A stretch of 64,000 nucleotides of DNA, taken from NCBI GenBank assembly GCA_017979445.1, contig CM030706.1, positions 33,435,330 to 33,499,329 of the forward strand. The letters run 5' to 3'. Below the pieces are notes generated by a model, which saw nothing but the letters and a program-made list of their open reading frames with translations, searched no databases and had not been told where the DNA came from. Below are positions 13,001 to 24,000 of this stretch, one piece after another (positions within the stretch are counted from its first letter, which is position 1; each line of letters starts with the position of its first letter). This stretch comes from Akebia trifoliata. Its lineage: Eukaryota; Streptophyta; Magnoliopsida; Ranunculales; Lardizabalaceae. A program made the position numbers and the translations under genes.

Positions 13001-16000
13001 TTTCCCCTTTTATTTTCTTATTCACTTGTAAGATAAATAGTTAATATTTACCTAGGGGATGTGATTTCTAGATTTCCATGAATCCTTTTTTCTGTGTTTT
13101 TCAAATTCAATTCTCCATACCCTAATCAAAATCAAGGTCAAGAATTTTAGTTTGGAGAAATGTTTTAGTCAAGGAAAACCAAAGCATTTACCAAAATGAA
13201 CTGTACATTTTGCTACATTCCAATACATTTCATGAAGATCAGAATTTTAGGGATAAGTAGCCTAAAAAAAACATGTTTTTGGTTATGAAATGACTCTCAC
13301 TGTCTTACAACTAGTAAAAAACAAAAACAGCCTAGAGTAAAAAGAAGAGGAGAAAGAAAAGATTGGGCAGAGAGAAAGAGAGAGAGAGAGCCGAAGACTC
13401 TTGCATAGTAGGGTTCAGCCTCTCTTTAGTTATATTAAATACTAATCAGCAAACTAGTATGTGGGGGCCCACCCCATTACATAAAAGGGCCCATAGGGCT
13501 GTCGCAAATAGTAAAGAGGCACATAGGGCTGTCGCACGACAAAGGAAAATAGAAATTGCCCTAGGGGCTGTCGCACACTGGAAAACAGAACCAAGAAACA
13601 AAAACTCTTAACACTTCCCCTCAAGCTGGAGCATACATATCAAAGATGCCTAGCTTGGTACATAGAGAAAAAAAAATGTACATGAGATAAGGGCTTAGTG
13701 AAAAAATCAGTCAGCTGATCATTCGACTTCACATAGGGTGTAACAATCTGTTTACACATGAGTAAATCCTGAACAAAGTGACAATTAACTTCGATATGCT
13801 TGGTTCGCTCATGAAAGACATGGTTGTTGGCAATGGAGATGAAGCCTGGTTGTCACAATACATCTGTAGAAGTAATGGAGTATCAACACCCATATCACGA
13901 AGAAGAGAATGAACCCATAACATCTTAGAAGTAGTGTGGGCCATTGCACAATATTCAACTTCAGCACTAGAACGAGCCACAACGTTTTGTTTCTTATTAT
14001 GCCAAGTAACAAGATTTCCACCAACAAATGTGCAATAACCAAAAGTGGATCAGTGATTAGAATGACTCCCATCCCAGTTATCATCAGAGTAGTTAGAAAT
14101 AGTCAAGGAAGATGAAGGAAAAAATAAGACACCCTTTCTAGGAGCACCTTTCAGATAGCGGAGAATACGACAAATAGCTTCCCAATGTAGCTGTCGAGGG
14201 GCATGCATAAACCGACTGACCACTCCCACAACATAAGTAATATCAGGATGAGTAACTATGAGATATATGAGTTTGCCAACCAATCGCTTGTACCTCCCAT
14301 TATCCTAAAAGACTTCCCCCTGTTCAGCATTAAGCTTGACTGAAGGATCCATGAGAGTATTTACTGGACGAGAACCCTGAGTGCCTATCTTAGATTATAA
14401 GTCCAACACATACTTACGTTGGCATAGAGTGAGTATCCTTGGAACTTGCAACCTCAATCCTAAGGAAGTAACAAAGTCGGCCCAAGTCTTTTGCATGAAA
14501 CTGAGTACTCAAATGAATCTTCAACTGAGCAATACCAACAGAGTCACTACCAGTGACAATAATGTCATCCACATACACAATAAGAACAATAGTATCGGAG
14601 GCAGAATGTCGAGTAAATATAGAATGATCAAAAGTGGAATGTTGAAAACCATACTGAAGCACCACAGAGCTATATTTGTCAAATCAAGCACGTGGAGAGT
14701 GTTTTAGTCCATACAACACCTTCAGCCGACACACAAGATGTTTTTCCCCTTAAATGACATAACCTGAGGACTAATCCATATACACTTCCTCCTGTAAATC
14801 TCTATGAAGAAATGCATTTTTTGTCTAATTGGTAAAGTGGCTAGTTAAAATGTACTGCGATAGATAGAAGAAGTCTAACAGAGTTGAGGCGAGTAACAGG
14901 TGAAAAGGTCTCACAATAGTCTGTACCATAAGTTTGAGTATACCCTTTAGCTACCAATTGAGCTTACGGTGATCAACAGAGCCATCAGGTTGATACTTTA
15001 TTGTGTACATCCAACAACAACCAACAATGGTCTTCCTAGAAGGAAGAGGGGTGAGATCCCACATCTGATTTTGATAAAGGACATGCATCTCATCATCTAT
15101 AACAAGTTTTTATCTAGAAGAAGTCAAGAGTCTAACGATAAGTACTCGGAACAAAAATAGTAGACAATGAGAATGCGAAAGAGCGAAAATAGAGGAAAAA
15201 CGATGAAATGGGTAATTCCCCATTTCCACTTTCAGCTATTTGGGGGCCTAATGTGCCATCAGAAGTGCTGTATTTCATTTGGTCGGTTTTGGGTAAAAAT
15301 TTACACTTCAGACCAGATCATTCGGTTGGGATTCTCTTTACCAAATTTATACTCTCTCTGTAAAAACAGTGGTGAGACAGCTGATCACATTCTACTTTAT
15401 TGCCCTTTGGTGTACCAGATTTTGATATTGTTGAATGCCTGGCTGTTCATTTTCTGCATCCAAGAGGATCTTGTCGGGGTTGACCCCATTTGTGATCTGT
15501 TGGGGCCTTTGGAAGGAAAGGAATAACCTTATGTTTGAAGGAAATGAGAGCTCCTTGAAGGATGTCTTCATTTCAATCATGGGTCTTCTTTTTCTTTTTT
15601 TGGGTGAAATATTCAAGGCGTTTTGGGGAGTGTTTTTTGAGGATTTTCTAGGGAGGTGGGATATGGTTTGTAATATTTCCTTGGAGTAGGCTGTTTTGTT
15701 GTTAGCTTTGTTTTCTAGGTGGTCATCTAGACCCCTACTTCTAATGACAATTTTACTTATTAAAAAAAGGAAAATAAATAAATAAATAATGCAATAGCTT
15801 CATAGATGCTCCATTCAATTCTGTATAATCCCGTAAGTATACTAGTAGTTGTAGACAAATGGGGTGGCAGCCTCTTTGTATAATGGATTACAAATAGCCG
15901 CAACATATGAGAGCTCCTGTTCATTGGTATACTGCATTTGATTATTTGGATGAAATCCAATCAGATGCAAATATTTCCTATCGATCCCTGTAAAAAATGA

Positions 16001-19000
16001 ACAATTTGAGTGGAAGGTCCGCATTTTTTTTTCCAAACTAGTCCTTTTTTATGTTATTTTGTACTGTACAATTTCCTTTGTTTGTGGGATTATTTTCCCA
16101 CAAGACAATTCCTTTGTTTGGGAGCTAATTGCTTCCCAAGACAATTACTGTGAACAGTAAAAGAAAAGAAAATCTGATTAATGAACTCCAGCCAAGTGGT
16201 CTCATCTCAAGGTTTTTGGGACTAGGCAGTGGGGTATTGTCTCAATATCTCTTGGTTTGTCTTGTCTCGTTTTATCTTGATTTTGACATCTCTGGTTTTG
16301 AACTGATGAAACGTACTTAGAGACAGACTACTAACAATGACTTCCTGTCCATCACTCTGTCCCATGGATCAGCCCCTTATATTGGTCCCTCTCTTTTGAG
16401 GCCTGCAATGGTACACCTTAAAGCCTGACTTCATCACCCGTGTGTGTTTTAAATTTTATTTTTTGATTGGTAAGCCTGTTTTTAATGAGATCAGTAACTT
16501 GGTGATGGTGGGAAATGAGCGCAGTTCTACGGTATTATCACCCATAGACTTTACCAACTAAGCTAGCTGGCTCCTTTACCCCCCACCCATTTAGTGTTAT
16601 GAGCTACTGATGGATGCACATTTCTTTCTGTGGAAGGATAGTCATTGCATATTTTTCTTGTATGTACATTGTATGAGTTTTGAGCAGTGTTGCAATTTGC
16701 TTATCTCAGCAGTCAAATACTAACGCTAAGCAAACAGATATTAATTCTTGCAGACGAGTCTGTGGAGGATTCCATTGTGCATTCTGACTCACGATCTCTT
16801 GCAACCCTTCTACTTATCCGTGACATTCAGGTAATATTAATAAGCTCTTTCTTGTACAAACTTAAGTTGCTAGTCTAAATCTGGGAAAAAAATTTCCCTC
16901 ATGTTGTTCTTCATGCGAGTTTATGTTTGTGTGCTTCAACATCCCTGACTTGCTAATCGTGACACCATACCTTTTAACCTTCATTTTCACAAATGTGAAT
17001 AAATATGTTCAGCAGTGACCATTACTAGGACTAGTGAAGCAGGATTAGTGTGGCTGAACCCAAATAGCTGGACAGCTTGCATAGTGACAGGTATATTTCG
17101 TAGATACATGTTAATAAAGGAAGGGAAAGTATCTTTTTTCTACAGAAGGCTTTTCTACACCATGCTCATTGATCCCAGAAGCCCAAATGTTAGACAACCG
17201 CTTGGGTGTCAGCCAAAAGACCATGCCATCAAATTATCCTGTCGTCAAGCTTTCTTAGTACAAAGTATTTATTTCCAACTCCAATGACCTCCGTGTTTAG
17301 TATTTATTGACAATAATTTTTTTCTTTTAACATTTTATCTAGAAAACCTAAGAAAGAGAAGCTACAGCTTTGATTGACATGGTTATTGTTCTGAAGCAAG
17401 CATAAATACTGATTCTGATCTCCTTATTTGTAGAGAAAGAATATGCAAACCGTTGATTCCTTCAATGTTGTTTTGTGTGTGTGTGTGTGCATGTTTACAT
17501 CATTTTTTGGATGCAGTTAAAGGACCAAGCCAAGCTAATAATTTTTTTGCATGTCTTGTGCTCATATGGTTTATTCATCATAGAGACTTGAGTATTGAAG
17601 ACTTTGTAACTTTGAGGAGCCTTAAATTGAGCTTCCCTTATTTTGTGTCCATTACATGTTTTGGGTGTGGTGCTATTGTATGCCATGGTTCTTAACAAGC
17701 ATTACGCAGAATAGTGTTGAAAATGTTAGCGTTTTAGGTTCATTTAATTGTTTTTCTTACTTTCTCAATGTCCCAAGAAAATCTGAAGTCTCTCATGTGT
17801 TGGTAGTTTGCTTTAAATTTTCATGACTACTGCTAAAGTTGCTTATTCCCTCCCTGAACTGCAGTCCAAGCGTCTACCATTTAAAGAGGCAAAATCAAGT
17901 TCACTGCGTCATGGTGGGTTCTCTCACAGTTCTTGGATCCGTGAAATGCAACAAGCTTCAGACAAATCGATAATTATTAGTGAGATTCTGGATTCCCGGA
18001 CTAGAAATCTGGTTTCTGTATCCAGAATCAGTGATTATGTGCTATCAAATGAGTTGGTGAGTATGGCACTAGCGATGGTAGCTGAAGACAAGCAAATCAA
18101 TCGGGTTCTAGAGGAACTCTTTGCAGGAGAGGTACCTATTCATACACCTTCACTTGCTTTTAAGTACTTATGGTTTTACTAAATTTGGTAAAAAGAATCA
18201 TGTAAAGAGTGCTGAGATTCCATTCAAAAGAACATATCAGAATGACCAGGATAGCCATCCATTAAAAAAAAACATCTACTCATATCGATGTGGGTTTATA
18301 TATCCATGTAAAATATTTTTTAAAGAGTATCTGTCCTGCACACACACATATATGTCTTCTCATGAAAGAATTTCTAGAGAAAAATGGTTAATCTAACACT
18401 GATGCTGGTTAAAGTTTGGTAATATCATTATCATCATCGTAATCTATACCTTATCCCAATATCGGGGGTCAAACAACATGAATCCTTCTTTTTCCCAATT
18501 CAGTGTTATCTAAAGCTATGTCTTATGTGAAGGCATGTGAGTTTAGATCTTTTCTCACTACCCTATTCCGTGTCATTTTTGACCATCCTCTTGTCTTTTA
18601 GAGGTCTTGACTTTCACCAATACTCTCTTCCCTTGTGCCATCATTATTCTTCGTATTTCTAGTCAAAACTATCACAATTGATTTGCCTTCATTTTATCTC
18701 CTATTGGGATCACTCCTAGATTACGTCAAACGTATTGAGAGTGGTATTGTTTCACTTATGACGACATGCAAGATATATTCCAGGATCATTCACCGTGACC
18801 TTCAATTTTCTAGGTGGACTTGGAGTTTCCACTATTTTTTTCATTACAGGCATGAATTGCATTAGAAACTATGAGAAATTCATTTGAAGTGGTTTAGGCA
18901 TGTACAAAGGAAACAGATAATAACATGATGCAATCATCTTTCTTATTTGAGCTTGGGATCGGGAATGCAAGCCTAATGCTCTTAAACAAACCGAAAAAAG

Positions 19001-19394
19001 AAGAAACAACATGACGTCTTGATAGAAAGGCTCACATTTCTCAATTTTGCTATTCTAGAAATTTTTATTGCTTTCTATTAATTTTCTCCCGAGCTTTTAC
19101 ATGAATTGGCAATGCTTTCTTATACTGGAGCATGGATAGATTTGCATATTTTGACGTATGACTTGTGCTGTACAGGGGAATGAGATGTGCATTAGGCCGG
19201 CAGAGTTCTATCTATATGACCAGGAAGAGTTGTGCTTTTATGAAATAATGGTTAGGGGTCGACAAAGACAGGAGATTGTGATTGGCTATCGCCTGGCCAC
19301 TGCAGACCGTGCCATAATCAATCCTTTGCACAAAGAAATACCAAGAAAATGGTCCCTTGATGATGTTTTTGTCGTCATCTCTTTAGCTGAATAA
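1084..19394 (+). CDS. POLLUX: Ion channel POLLUX/DMI1 (12 exons, complete)
   Basis: Exons: 1084-1659, 1783-1851, 2870-3499, 8081-8263, 8386-8445, 8549-8752, 8912-9160, 11723-11821, 12465-12659, 16738-16830, 17865-18131, 19176-19394 (TAA). All junctions are GT-AG and phase 0, giving about 947 residues; the family is about 880-920. The product is a potassium-permeable cation channel of the nuclear envelope, needed for symbiotic calcium spiking. Visible parts: a polar, Ser-rich N-terminus with YPSFLG; TM1 across the exon 1/2 junction (about 187-205); TM2 (about 257-276); TM3 (about 319-340); pore filter ADSGNHA (about 357-363); TM4 (about 374-393); a first RCK-like domain opening [10 protein letters not shown]; and a second opening [12 protein letters not shown]. 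The filter has Ser at its third position, as in Lotus POLLUX rather than the Ala of Medicago DMI1. I chose the first in-frame ATG, at 1084; the open frame upstream lacks one. Introns 3, 7 and 9 are inflated by retroelements. CASTOR is the close paralogue, but the N-terminus and C-terminal half favour POLLUX. Confidence 0.95.
1925..2801. mobile_element. PIF/Harbinger (Tourist-like) MITE in POLLUX intron 2
   Basis: The ends are inverted copies of GGCCCTGCTTGGTA, flanked on both sides by TAA (1922-1924 and 2802-2804), the TWA duplication typical of PIF/Harbinger. The 877-bp interior carries degenerate direct repeats built on GGGGTATTTTTGTAATTT (about 2280-2600) and no transposase. It fills most of intron 2 (1852-2869). 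Confidence 0.85.
4591..4868. mobile_element. Mutator-type MITE with 9-bp target duplication
   Basis: Flanked by a perfect 9-bp direct repeat ATAAATTAC (4582-4590 and 4869-4877). Ends begin GGGTCTTGTTAA and GGGTTTTGTTAA and run into a 19-bp palindrome, GTGTGCCCTAAGGGCACAC. Inside, a unit of about 91 bp is duplicated in tandem (about 4620-4710 and 4711-4802). It has no coding capacity. A 9-bp duplication with long inverted ends points to the Mutator superfamily. Confidence 0.8.
5205..6400 (-). mobile_element. Ty1/copia 3' fragment (RT to RNase H) in POLLUX intron 3
   Basis: Read on the minus strand. A VDD reverse-transcriptase box lies near 6095-6130. A copia RNase H segment at about 5550-5756 shows [11 protein letters not shown] and [12 protein letters not shown]. 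The polypurine tract (complement CTCCCCCTCATG, about 5212-5225) is followed by probable LTR sequence down to about 4940. Stops and frameshifts throughout make it a dead copy. Confidence 0.7.
6410..7025 (+). mobile_element. Ty1/copia 3' end and LTR, plus orientation
   Basis: A decayed RNase H tail (YYNNQAASH, about 6421-6447) is followed by a polypurine tract near 6795-6811 and an LTR beginning TGTTGAACA at 6812. The LTR matches the complement of 10560-10715, so both belong to one family in opposite orientation. The right end is cut or masked by the TRIM at 7031. Confidence 0.6.
7031..7586 (-). mobile_element. TRIM retrotransposon, complete, 46-bp internal region
   Basis: Two LTRs (7031-7293 and 7340-7586) share strong similarity and are bounded by TG/CA in minus orientation. 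Between them are only 46 bp: a primer-binding site matching initiator Met tRNA (TGGTATCAAAGCCA on the minus strand, about 7323-7337) and a purine tract GGGTGAGGAAAA next to the 3' LTR. Flanks read ATGTT (left) and ATGTC (right), a 4-of-5 target duplication. There is no coding capacity, so it would depend on enzymes from another LTR element. Confidence 0.75.
9161..10550. other. POLLUX intron 7, proximal part, nothing recognised
   Basis: AT-rich intron sequence without a supported gene. A short stretch at about 9225-9300 contains GGGGTTTGAACCTAGG, which resembles a pol III B box and could be a SINE remnant, but no A box or tail is clear. Confidence 0.4.
10560..11170 (-). mobile_element. Ty1/copia 3' fragment in POLLUX intron 7
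   Basis: Minus orientation. An LTR-like segment ends at 10715, next to a C-rich polypurine complement (CCCCCCCTCAAGCTGGAG, about 10716-10733). A frame-broken RNase H tail follows up to about 11170. The LTR matches that at 6812-7020 in the opposite direction. Confidence 0.6.
11910..12215. mobile_element. Probable Tourist-like MITE in POLLUX intron 8
   Basis: Ends GGGGGTGTTTGGTGCAAG and, on the other strand, GGAAGGTGTTTGATAGCAAG are imperfect inverted repeats. Flanks are TAA (left) and AAA (right), close to the 3-bp duplication of PIF/Harbinger elements. The interior is non-coding. Confidence 0.45.
13290..15160 (-). mobile_element. Ty1/copia 3' half with LTR in POLLUX intron 9
   Basis: In minus order: reverse transcriptase with [11 protein letters not shown] (about 14560-14600), connection and RNase H blocks ([20 protein letters not shown] near 14170-14220, then [13 protein letters not shown] near 13935-13975), a polypurine tract (complement CTTCCCCTCAAGC, about 13614-13626), and an LTR from 13613 down to about 13290. 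The LTR carries three copies of TGCGACAGCCC. It has many stops and no 5' half. Confidence 0.8.
15170..15790 (+). mobile_element. L1-type LINE 3' end
   Basis: Frame-broken tail of LINE ORF2: a [18 protein letters not shown] zinc-knuckle block, then [14 protein letters not shown], then a 3' UTR and an A-rich tail near 15765-15790. It is truncated at its 5' end and abuts the copia fragment. Related tails recur across the window. Confidence 0.7.
15790..16737. other. Distal POLLUX intron 9, mostly unassigned
   Basis: No gene is supported. The segment at about 16480-16575 is a diverged inverted copy of 44336-44425 and carries GCTAGCTGG/ACCAACTA blocks reminiscent of a tRNA-derived SINE. Confidence 0.35.
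16831..17864. other. POLLUX intron 10, nothing recognised
   Basis: AT-rich intron with a short (GT)n run near 17470-17490. No element with ends or coding similarity was seen. Confidence 0.4.
18132..19175. other. POLLUX intron 11, faint LINE trace
   Basis: Mostly unassigned. Around 18885-18930 a short stretch translates as WFRHVQRKQ, resembling the WFGHVQRR block near the end of RTE-type LINE ORFs. Confidence 0.3.
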
Positions 19395-19810
19395 AAGAGA
19401 ATATCTGATGTGTCGATCTTCTCATAACCAGTCTTAGGTACTATATATAGCCTTGCGTCTCACATATGCTTCTAATGCTAGTGTAGCTTGTGAGGGCGCA
19501 CAAACATGTACATTGTACATTATAACAGTTTGCTCGTGTCCAGGCATTTTAGATTTAACAAGAAGAACAGGAGGAAGAAATTCAAGGAGAAGAGTTGCTG
19601 CATCTGCCATTGTTCTGGCGTGGTTTGTTCAGGATCTCATTGATGGATCATATTAAGGGCTGACTCTTTAGAAGACAGCACTCCCAAGTACTCTTGGTCC
19701 TGTTGATTTGAAAGCCACCTTGAAGAGGAATTTGTACTGTTCAAAAATTCTTTAACAGTGGAAATCTTTTCCAAGGCAATGTATGATTTCAGAGAAATCA
19801 TTTTATGGGC

Positions 19811-19894
19811 AAAATAATGTAAAGAAATGAATGTCCTCAAGAATATTTTTTAACGTAGAATAATGTAAGAAATGAATGTCCTTAAGAATATTTC
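19811..19894 (+). repeat. 45-bp tandem duplication in POLLUX 3' flank
   Basis: Two near-identical units containing AATAATGTAAGAAATGAATG start at about 19814 and 19859. They lie about 420-500 bp after the POLLUX stop, probably in or near the 3' UTR. Confidence 0.6.
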
Positions 19895-19995
19895 TTTTGG
19901 TGCTTAATTGTATCTAGTAAAATATTTTTGGGTAGAGCTAATTGTGAGAAAATAACATTAGGATTTTCCACTAGCAAAATACAAATAATTTTATC

Positions 19996-20290
19996 GGTGC
20001 TTGGTTACATTCGGTAAATGATTTGCATTGAGAAAAAAATTGCATAGATTATCTAAATTCTTAAGAAATTTCAGCAAATGATTTATGGCTCTTTTGTGCT
20101 GCAAATTTTGTAAAATTATCCAACCTATGGAATGCAAATGATTAATCAGGCTTATTTTTGAATCTTAGAAATGTCTTCCTAAAACCCATTTCTTTAAAGA
20201 AATTCCACTGAAAATTCTGAAACACTGCAGATTCTTTTAATGCAAAGTTTTTCCAAGGAAAATTTGCACATCAAACCTGATTAATCACCT
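19996..20290. mobile_element. Diverged relative of the 1925-2801 MITE
   Basis: A block including TAAATTCTTAAGAAATTTCA, a GCTTGGTTACA start and CAACCTATG follows the same order as the complement of about 2600-2750. This is a second copy of the family, or of a piece nested in it. I could not fix its ends. Confidence 0.45.
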
Positions 20291-20401
20291 CTAACCATTG
20301 GATTTAATCATTTTTCACCAAGGGTTTGGAACCCTATAAATCTTTTTTTCCTTGGTTCTGGTTCATGATGAAAAATGCTCATATCCAATGGCTATAAATT
20401 G

Positions 20402-20890
20402 TCAATCGGAGAGGTGGACCAAAAGATCATTGGGCCAGTCGGCTGAAAGAGTGCACCACAGATCATTGAGAGAACAAAAAAGTAGCTTGAGCCCCAAATA
20501 GTTTGGTAAAGGCATTGAAACGTCTAAATAACTGAAATGGATCATAACCTTAGCATGGCTGCAATAAAAGTCATTTCTACAAGGTTTCAGTTTGTAGGTA
20601 GAGACAAACTGATCTTCATCACTCATAGAAGTATTCATCTCAAACATTTTCAGTACATGATCTATATACATAGAAGGACCTTGCGACAGACTAGTTAATG
20701 TACAGCCATTGCATTGAATTTCCGAAGTAATACATTCTAGTATCATTGGCATTTCTGTGGCATCAAGAACCAAAGTTCCCATATCTTTCATTGTCTCCTT
20801 TGGCATATCTTCCCTTTCTAGCAATACAAGTTTAATGGTGATTCTGAGTTCAGGCTCTGAGGTCTGCTTTCTTGAAGGTTTGTTGTACAC
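20402..20890 (-). other. Unassigned 162-codon open frame between convergent genes
   Basis: Open on the minus strand starting 131 bp past the DAR GTPase 3 stop, so part may lie in that gene's 3' UTR. I do not recognise the product. One stretch (LSQGPSMYIDHVLKMFEM) resembles the end of copia reverse transcriptase, but the rest does not. Length alone is the case for it; a decayed element is more likely than a gene. Confidence 0.2.
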
Positions 20891-21020
20891 ATTTTTATTC
20901 CCTTACGGCTAGCTATGCTGACATCTGATTCTAGGGCCTATACTTCATTAGTGCAATGACGAAGTGGAATGGCAAAGCCGTCAATAAACTTGAGCCCTCA
21001 AAGCAATTAGCGGCAAAGCA

Positions 21021-24000
21021 TCATTTGGGTGGCCTCTCCAGTGCAACCCAACCGAACTTCCCTTTCCGAAAGTCTGTCAGGACACGAAATGCTGCTTGGT
21101 TAACATCTCCATTGAACAATTGAAGTGCCAGCTTCTCAATAAAACTGCAATCCAGAAAATGCACATCAAGCAAGAGTCACTTTTTTCCTGAAAAATGAAA
21201 ATAGAAAGAAAAGAAAATAGAGGAAATGGCACCAAGGAGAGGCATACATTTTACCACAGTGACCATCCACATCAATCTTGTAACGACTGCAAAGAGCTTT
21301 GGAACCTGGCAGAATTCAGAAAGTGCACATTGTATAATTGCATGTCTTGCATAAATAACTCGACCATAAAATAAGAAACACGAGATAAAAGATAATAGTA
21401 AGGTCAGAATAAGGAGAACTTTGGACATGCGGGGCTATGAAGAACTTGTTCACCATATTGATACGACTAACCAAAAGGAAAAGGAAGAAGAAATCTCACA
21501 TGGAGAGAAGGTTGGAGAGAACTTGTTCATATTTGTTGTATTAATGCAAGAAGAAGGTACAATTGTTGACTTTATGATGAGATGGGATTTAGGTGTATTG
21601 TGGGACTTGGGTTTTATAAGAGCTTTCAATGATTGGGAAATTGATCCTGTTTGGCTCTCTCAAATTGTATACCTACGACGTGTATTTGTTTGAGTAGCGG
21701 AGGATGATTAGTAGAGATGGGAAGCAAGTAGAGACGAGATCTTTTCAGCTAGATCATTTTATCGGTCCTTAGCACAGGAGCAATCATTGTCATTTCCAGT
21801 TGTAGTGCCTTTAAATATTTATTTCTTTATTTGGTTGGCTTCGAGGAGGATGGCTCTAACGACAAATCAAGTCTTTGGGCGTGGTTTTAACACTCCAAAT
21901 TTTTTTCTTGCTTTGAAAGGCAGATAGGAAGTTTGCAAACCATCTTTTCATTCACGGAATGTTTGCTTGAGAATTATGGTCACCTTGCTTATCTCTCCTC
22001 CATCATGGGGTGTTTGCCTAGTTCATTGTACTCCTTATTTGAAGGATGGTATTAAGTTGGTTGGTGCGTGCTTTGCAAACTCAAAACAGATCTTATGGAG
22101 CATAGTTCCATTTGCCATCTCTAGGGGAATATGGAAGAAGAGGAATGAACACAATTTTGTGGATCACGAGCATTCGCACTAGGAATTAATCATTTTTATC
22201 ATGGGATTTCTATTTTTCTAGTTTAAGATTTTAGGGAATTTAGAAGGGTGCTTTTTTTTTGGATTTCTTGGGTAGATGGGATTGAGTTTGTAATCTTAGA
22301 TGTGAGGAGTGAGTCGTGTTTGGAGGTGGGGGTTGTGGATTGTGTTGGGTGGTGATTGTTGTCTTGTATCTGGCCGGTCAACTCGAACTCATTTCTTTTT
22401 ATTAATGAATTCTACCAATAAAAAAAAAAGAAAAAAAGATCCAATTGCATTATTAGACTAAAAGTGGGGGAGAGGAATCTAAAAGTAGAAGGGAGACTGC
22501 TAAATTCTATGAAAGACTATACATGCCCAAAGGTCTTGATTTGCTAGACCAACTCTAAGAGTGGAGTTTAATGCTGCTGGGGAGGTAGGGGTGCCTTGGT
22601 TGGATAGAAAGTTCAAGAGGACAATATTGCAACTCTCATTGCCTAACAAGGTGACAAGGCTCTAGGTCCAGCAGAGTCGTCTATGGAATTTTTCAAAGCT
22701 TGCAGGGATACCATTAAGGAGGACTTCATGAGGATTTTGGACGAGTTGCATCAAAGAGGAAAGTGGAATTAAAGATCCAATGCCACATTTATCACTTTGA
22801 TTCCTAAAATTGAGTGTTTAGAAGAATTGAAAGACATCAACCATATTACTCATGTCGGGGGAGTCCATATTGTGGCAATATGGACTCCCCCTACATGAGT
22901 AAGGTTCCATCTACACTCGGATAGAAAAACAACCCAACGAAGCATTTATTTATTTATTATTACTATTGTATATATTATTATTATTATTATTTATATTTAT
23001 TTTTTTTGGGCGGGGATTGACTATTCACTAATAACAGACTTTGGTTTTGGACAGAGTAGAATGGAGGAACATGATTTGTTTAATAGACCACAAATCTTTG
23101 GGGATAAGACTTTGTTTTTGCTATTCCTGGCTCACTAAGTAGAAGGCTCTCCACGGCAAGTAAAATTGAAGGTTCAATGTCTTTTAAAAAATATTATTGG
23201 CAGAAGATTGGGATATAGGCTAGGGATTGGGATGGTAAGGTGGTGAGGTTTTGAAAAAGAATTGTTAATGCCCAGTGTTACCTAGCAGGCACATTTCTTA
23301 TGGTGGGAGCTGAAGATAGCTTTGGGAAGATGAATGGTGTAGAGTGGGTAAGCCTCAGTTTATCTGTCCATAATTGTATAGATTAGTTTCCGGTTAATTA
23401 ATGCTTCTGCAAGCATAATAACGAGCTTGTACGGTTCCCGGTTTTATTTAGAAACCTTTCAGACGAGGAGATTGAATAATGCATGATCCTCTAAGAGAAA
23501 GCTTGAAACATAGTCACAAAAAACTCCTTTTTTTTTATATATATAACAATAAGTCTCGTTTAAAACGCATTTAGTACCTCTAACGATTAAAAAAAAAAAA
23601 GTCACGATAAACAACACACCTATTGTTGGAAGCCTTGTCAGCATCTGTACAAGAACAGCAGCCACATCAGCAACTCCATATGATTTCTCTCCGATGTCAT
23701 CACATATCGCAAGCTTTATTGCAGCTGCCTGGTCGCTTATCCGCATCGGGATTATGCCAGGAGAGTCCAGCAACTCTAAATCTTTCCCAAAGTGGACCCA
23801 TCTTTCCAAAAACATAAAAGATCAAATGAGTAGAACTGTTTTGAACAGAGTATCTCCCATTCATCTTGAATCATGCATCACATGCATTATAAAGATAAAT
23901 ATTCTACATTAGAAGCTTTTATTAACTTGCTGGTTATAATTTTTTGATACCATAACCACGTTGTCCATCTGAAAGATAGGAAGAAAATGCTTGGACCCAT

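Noticed and set aside
13400..13575. CRISPR-like direct repeats
   Set aside because: Three short repeats of unequal spacing within a plant LTR; this is eukaryotic nuclear DNA.
18057..18062. Strong GTGAGT donor inside POLLUX exon 11
   Set aside because: It encodes part of the conserved ELVSMALAM block and reading continues to the true donor at 18132, so it is exonic.
23623..23912. Plus-strand open frames over GTPase exon 7
   Set aside because: Shadow of the conserved minus-strand exon 23801-23620.
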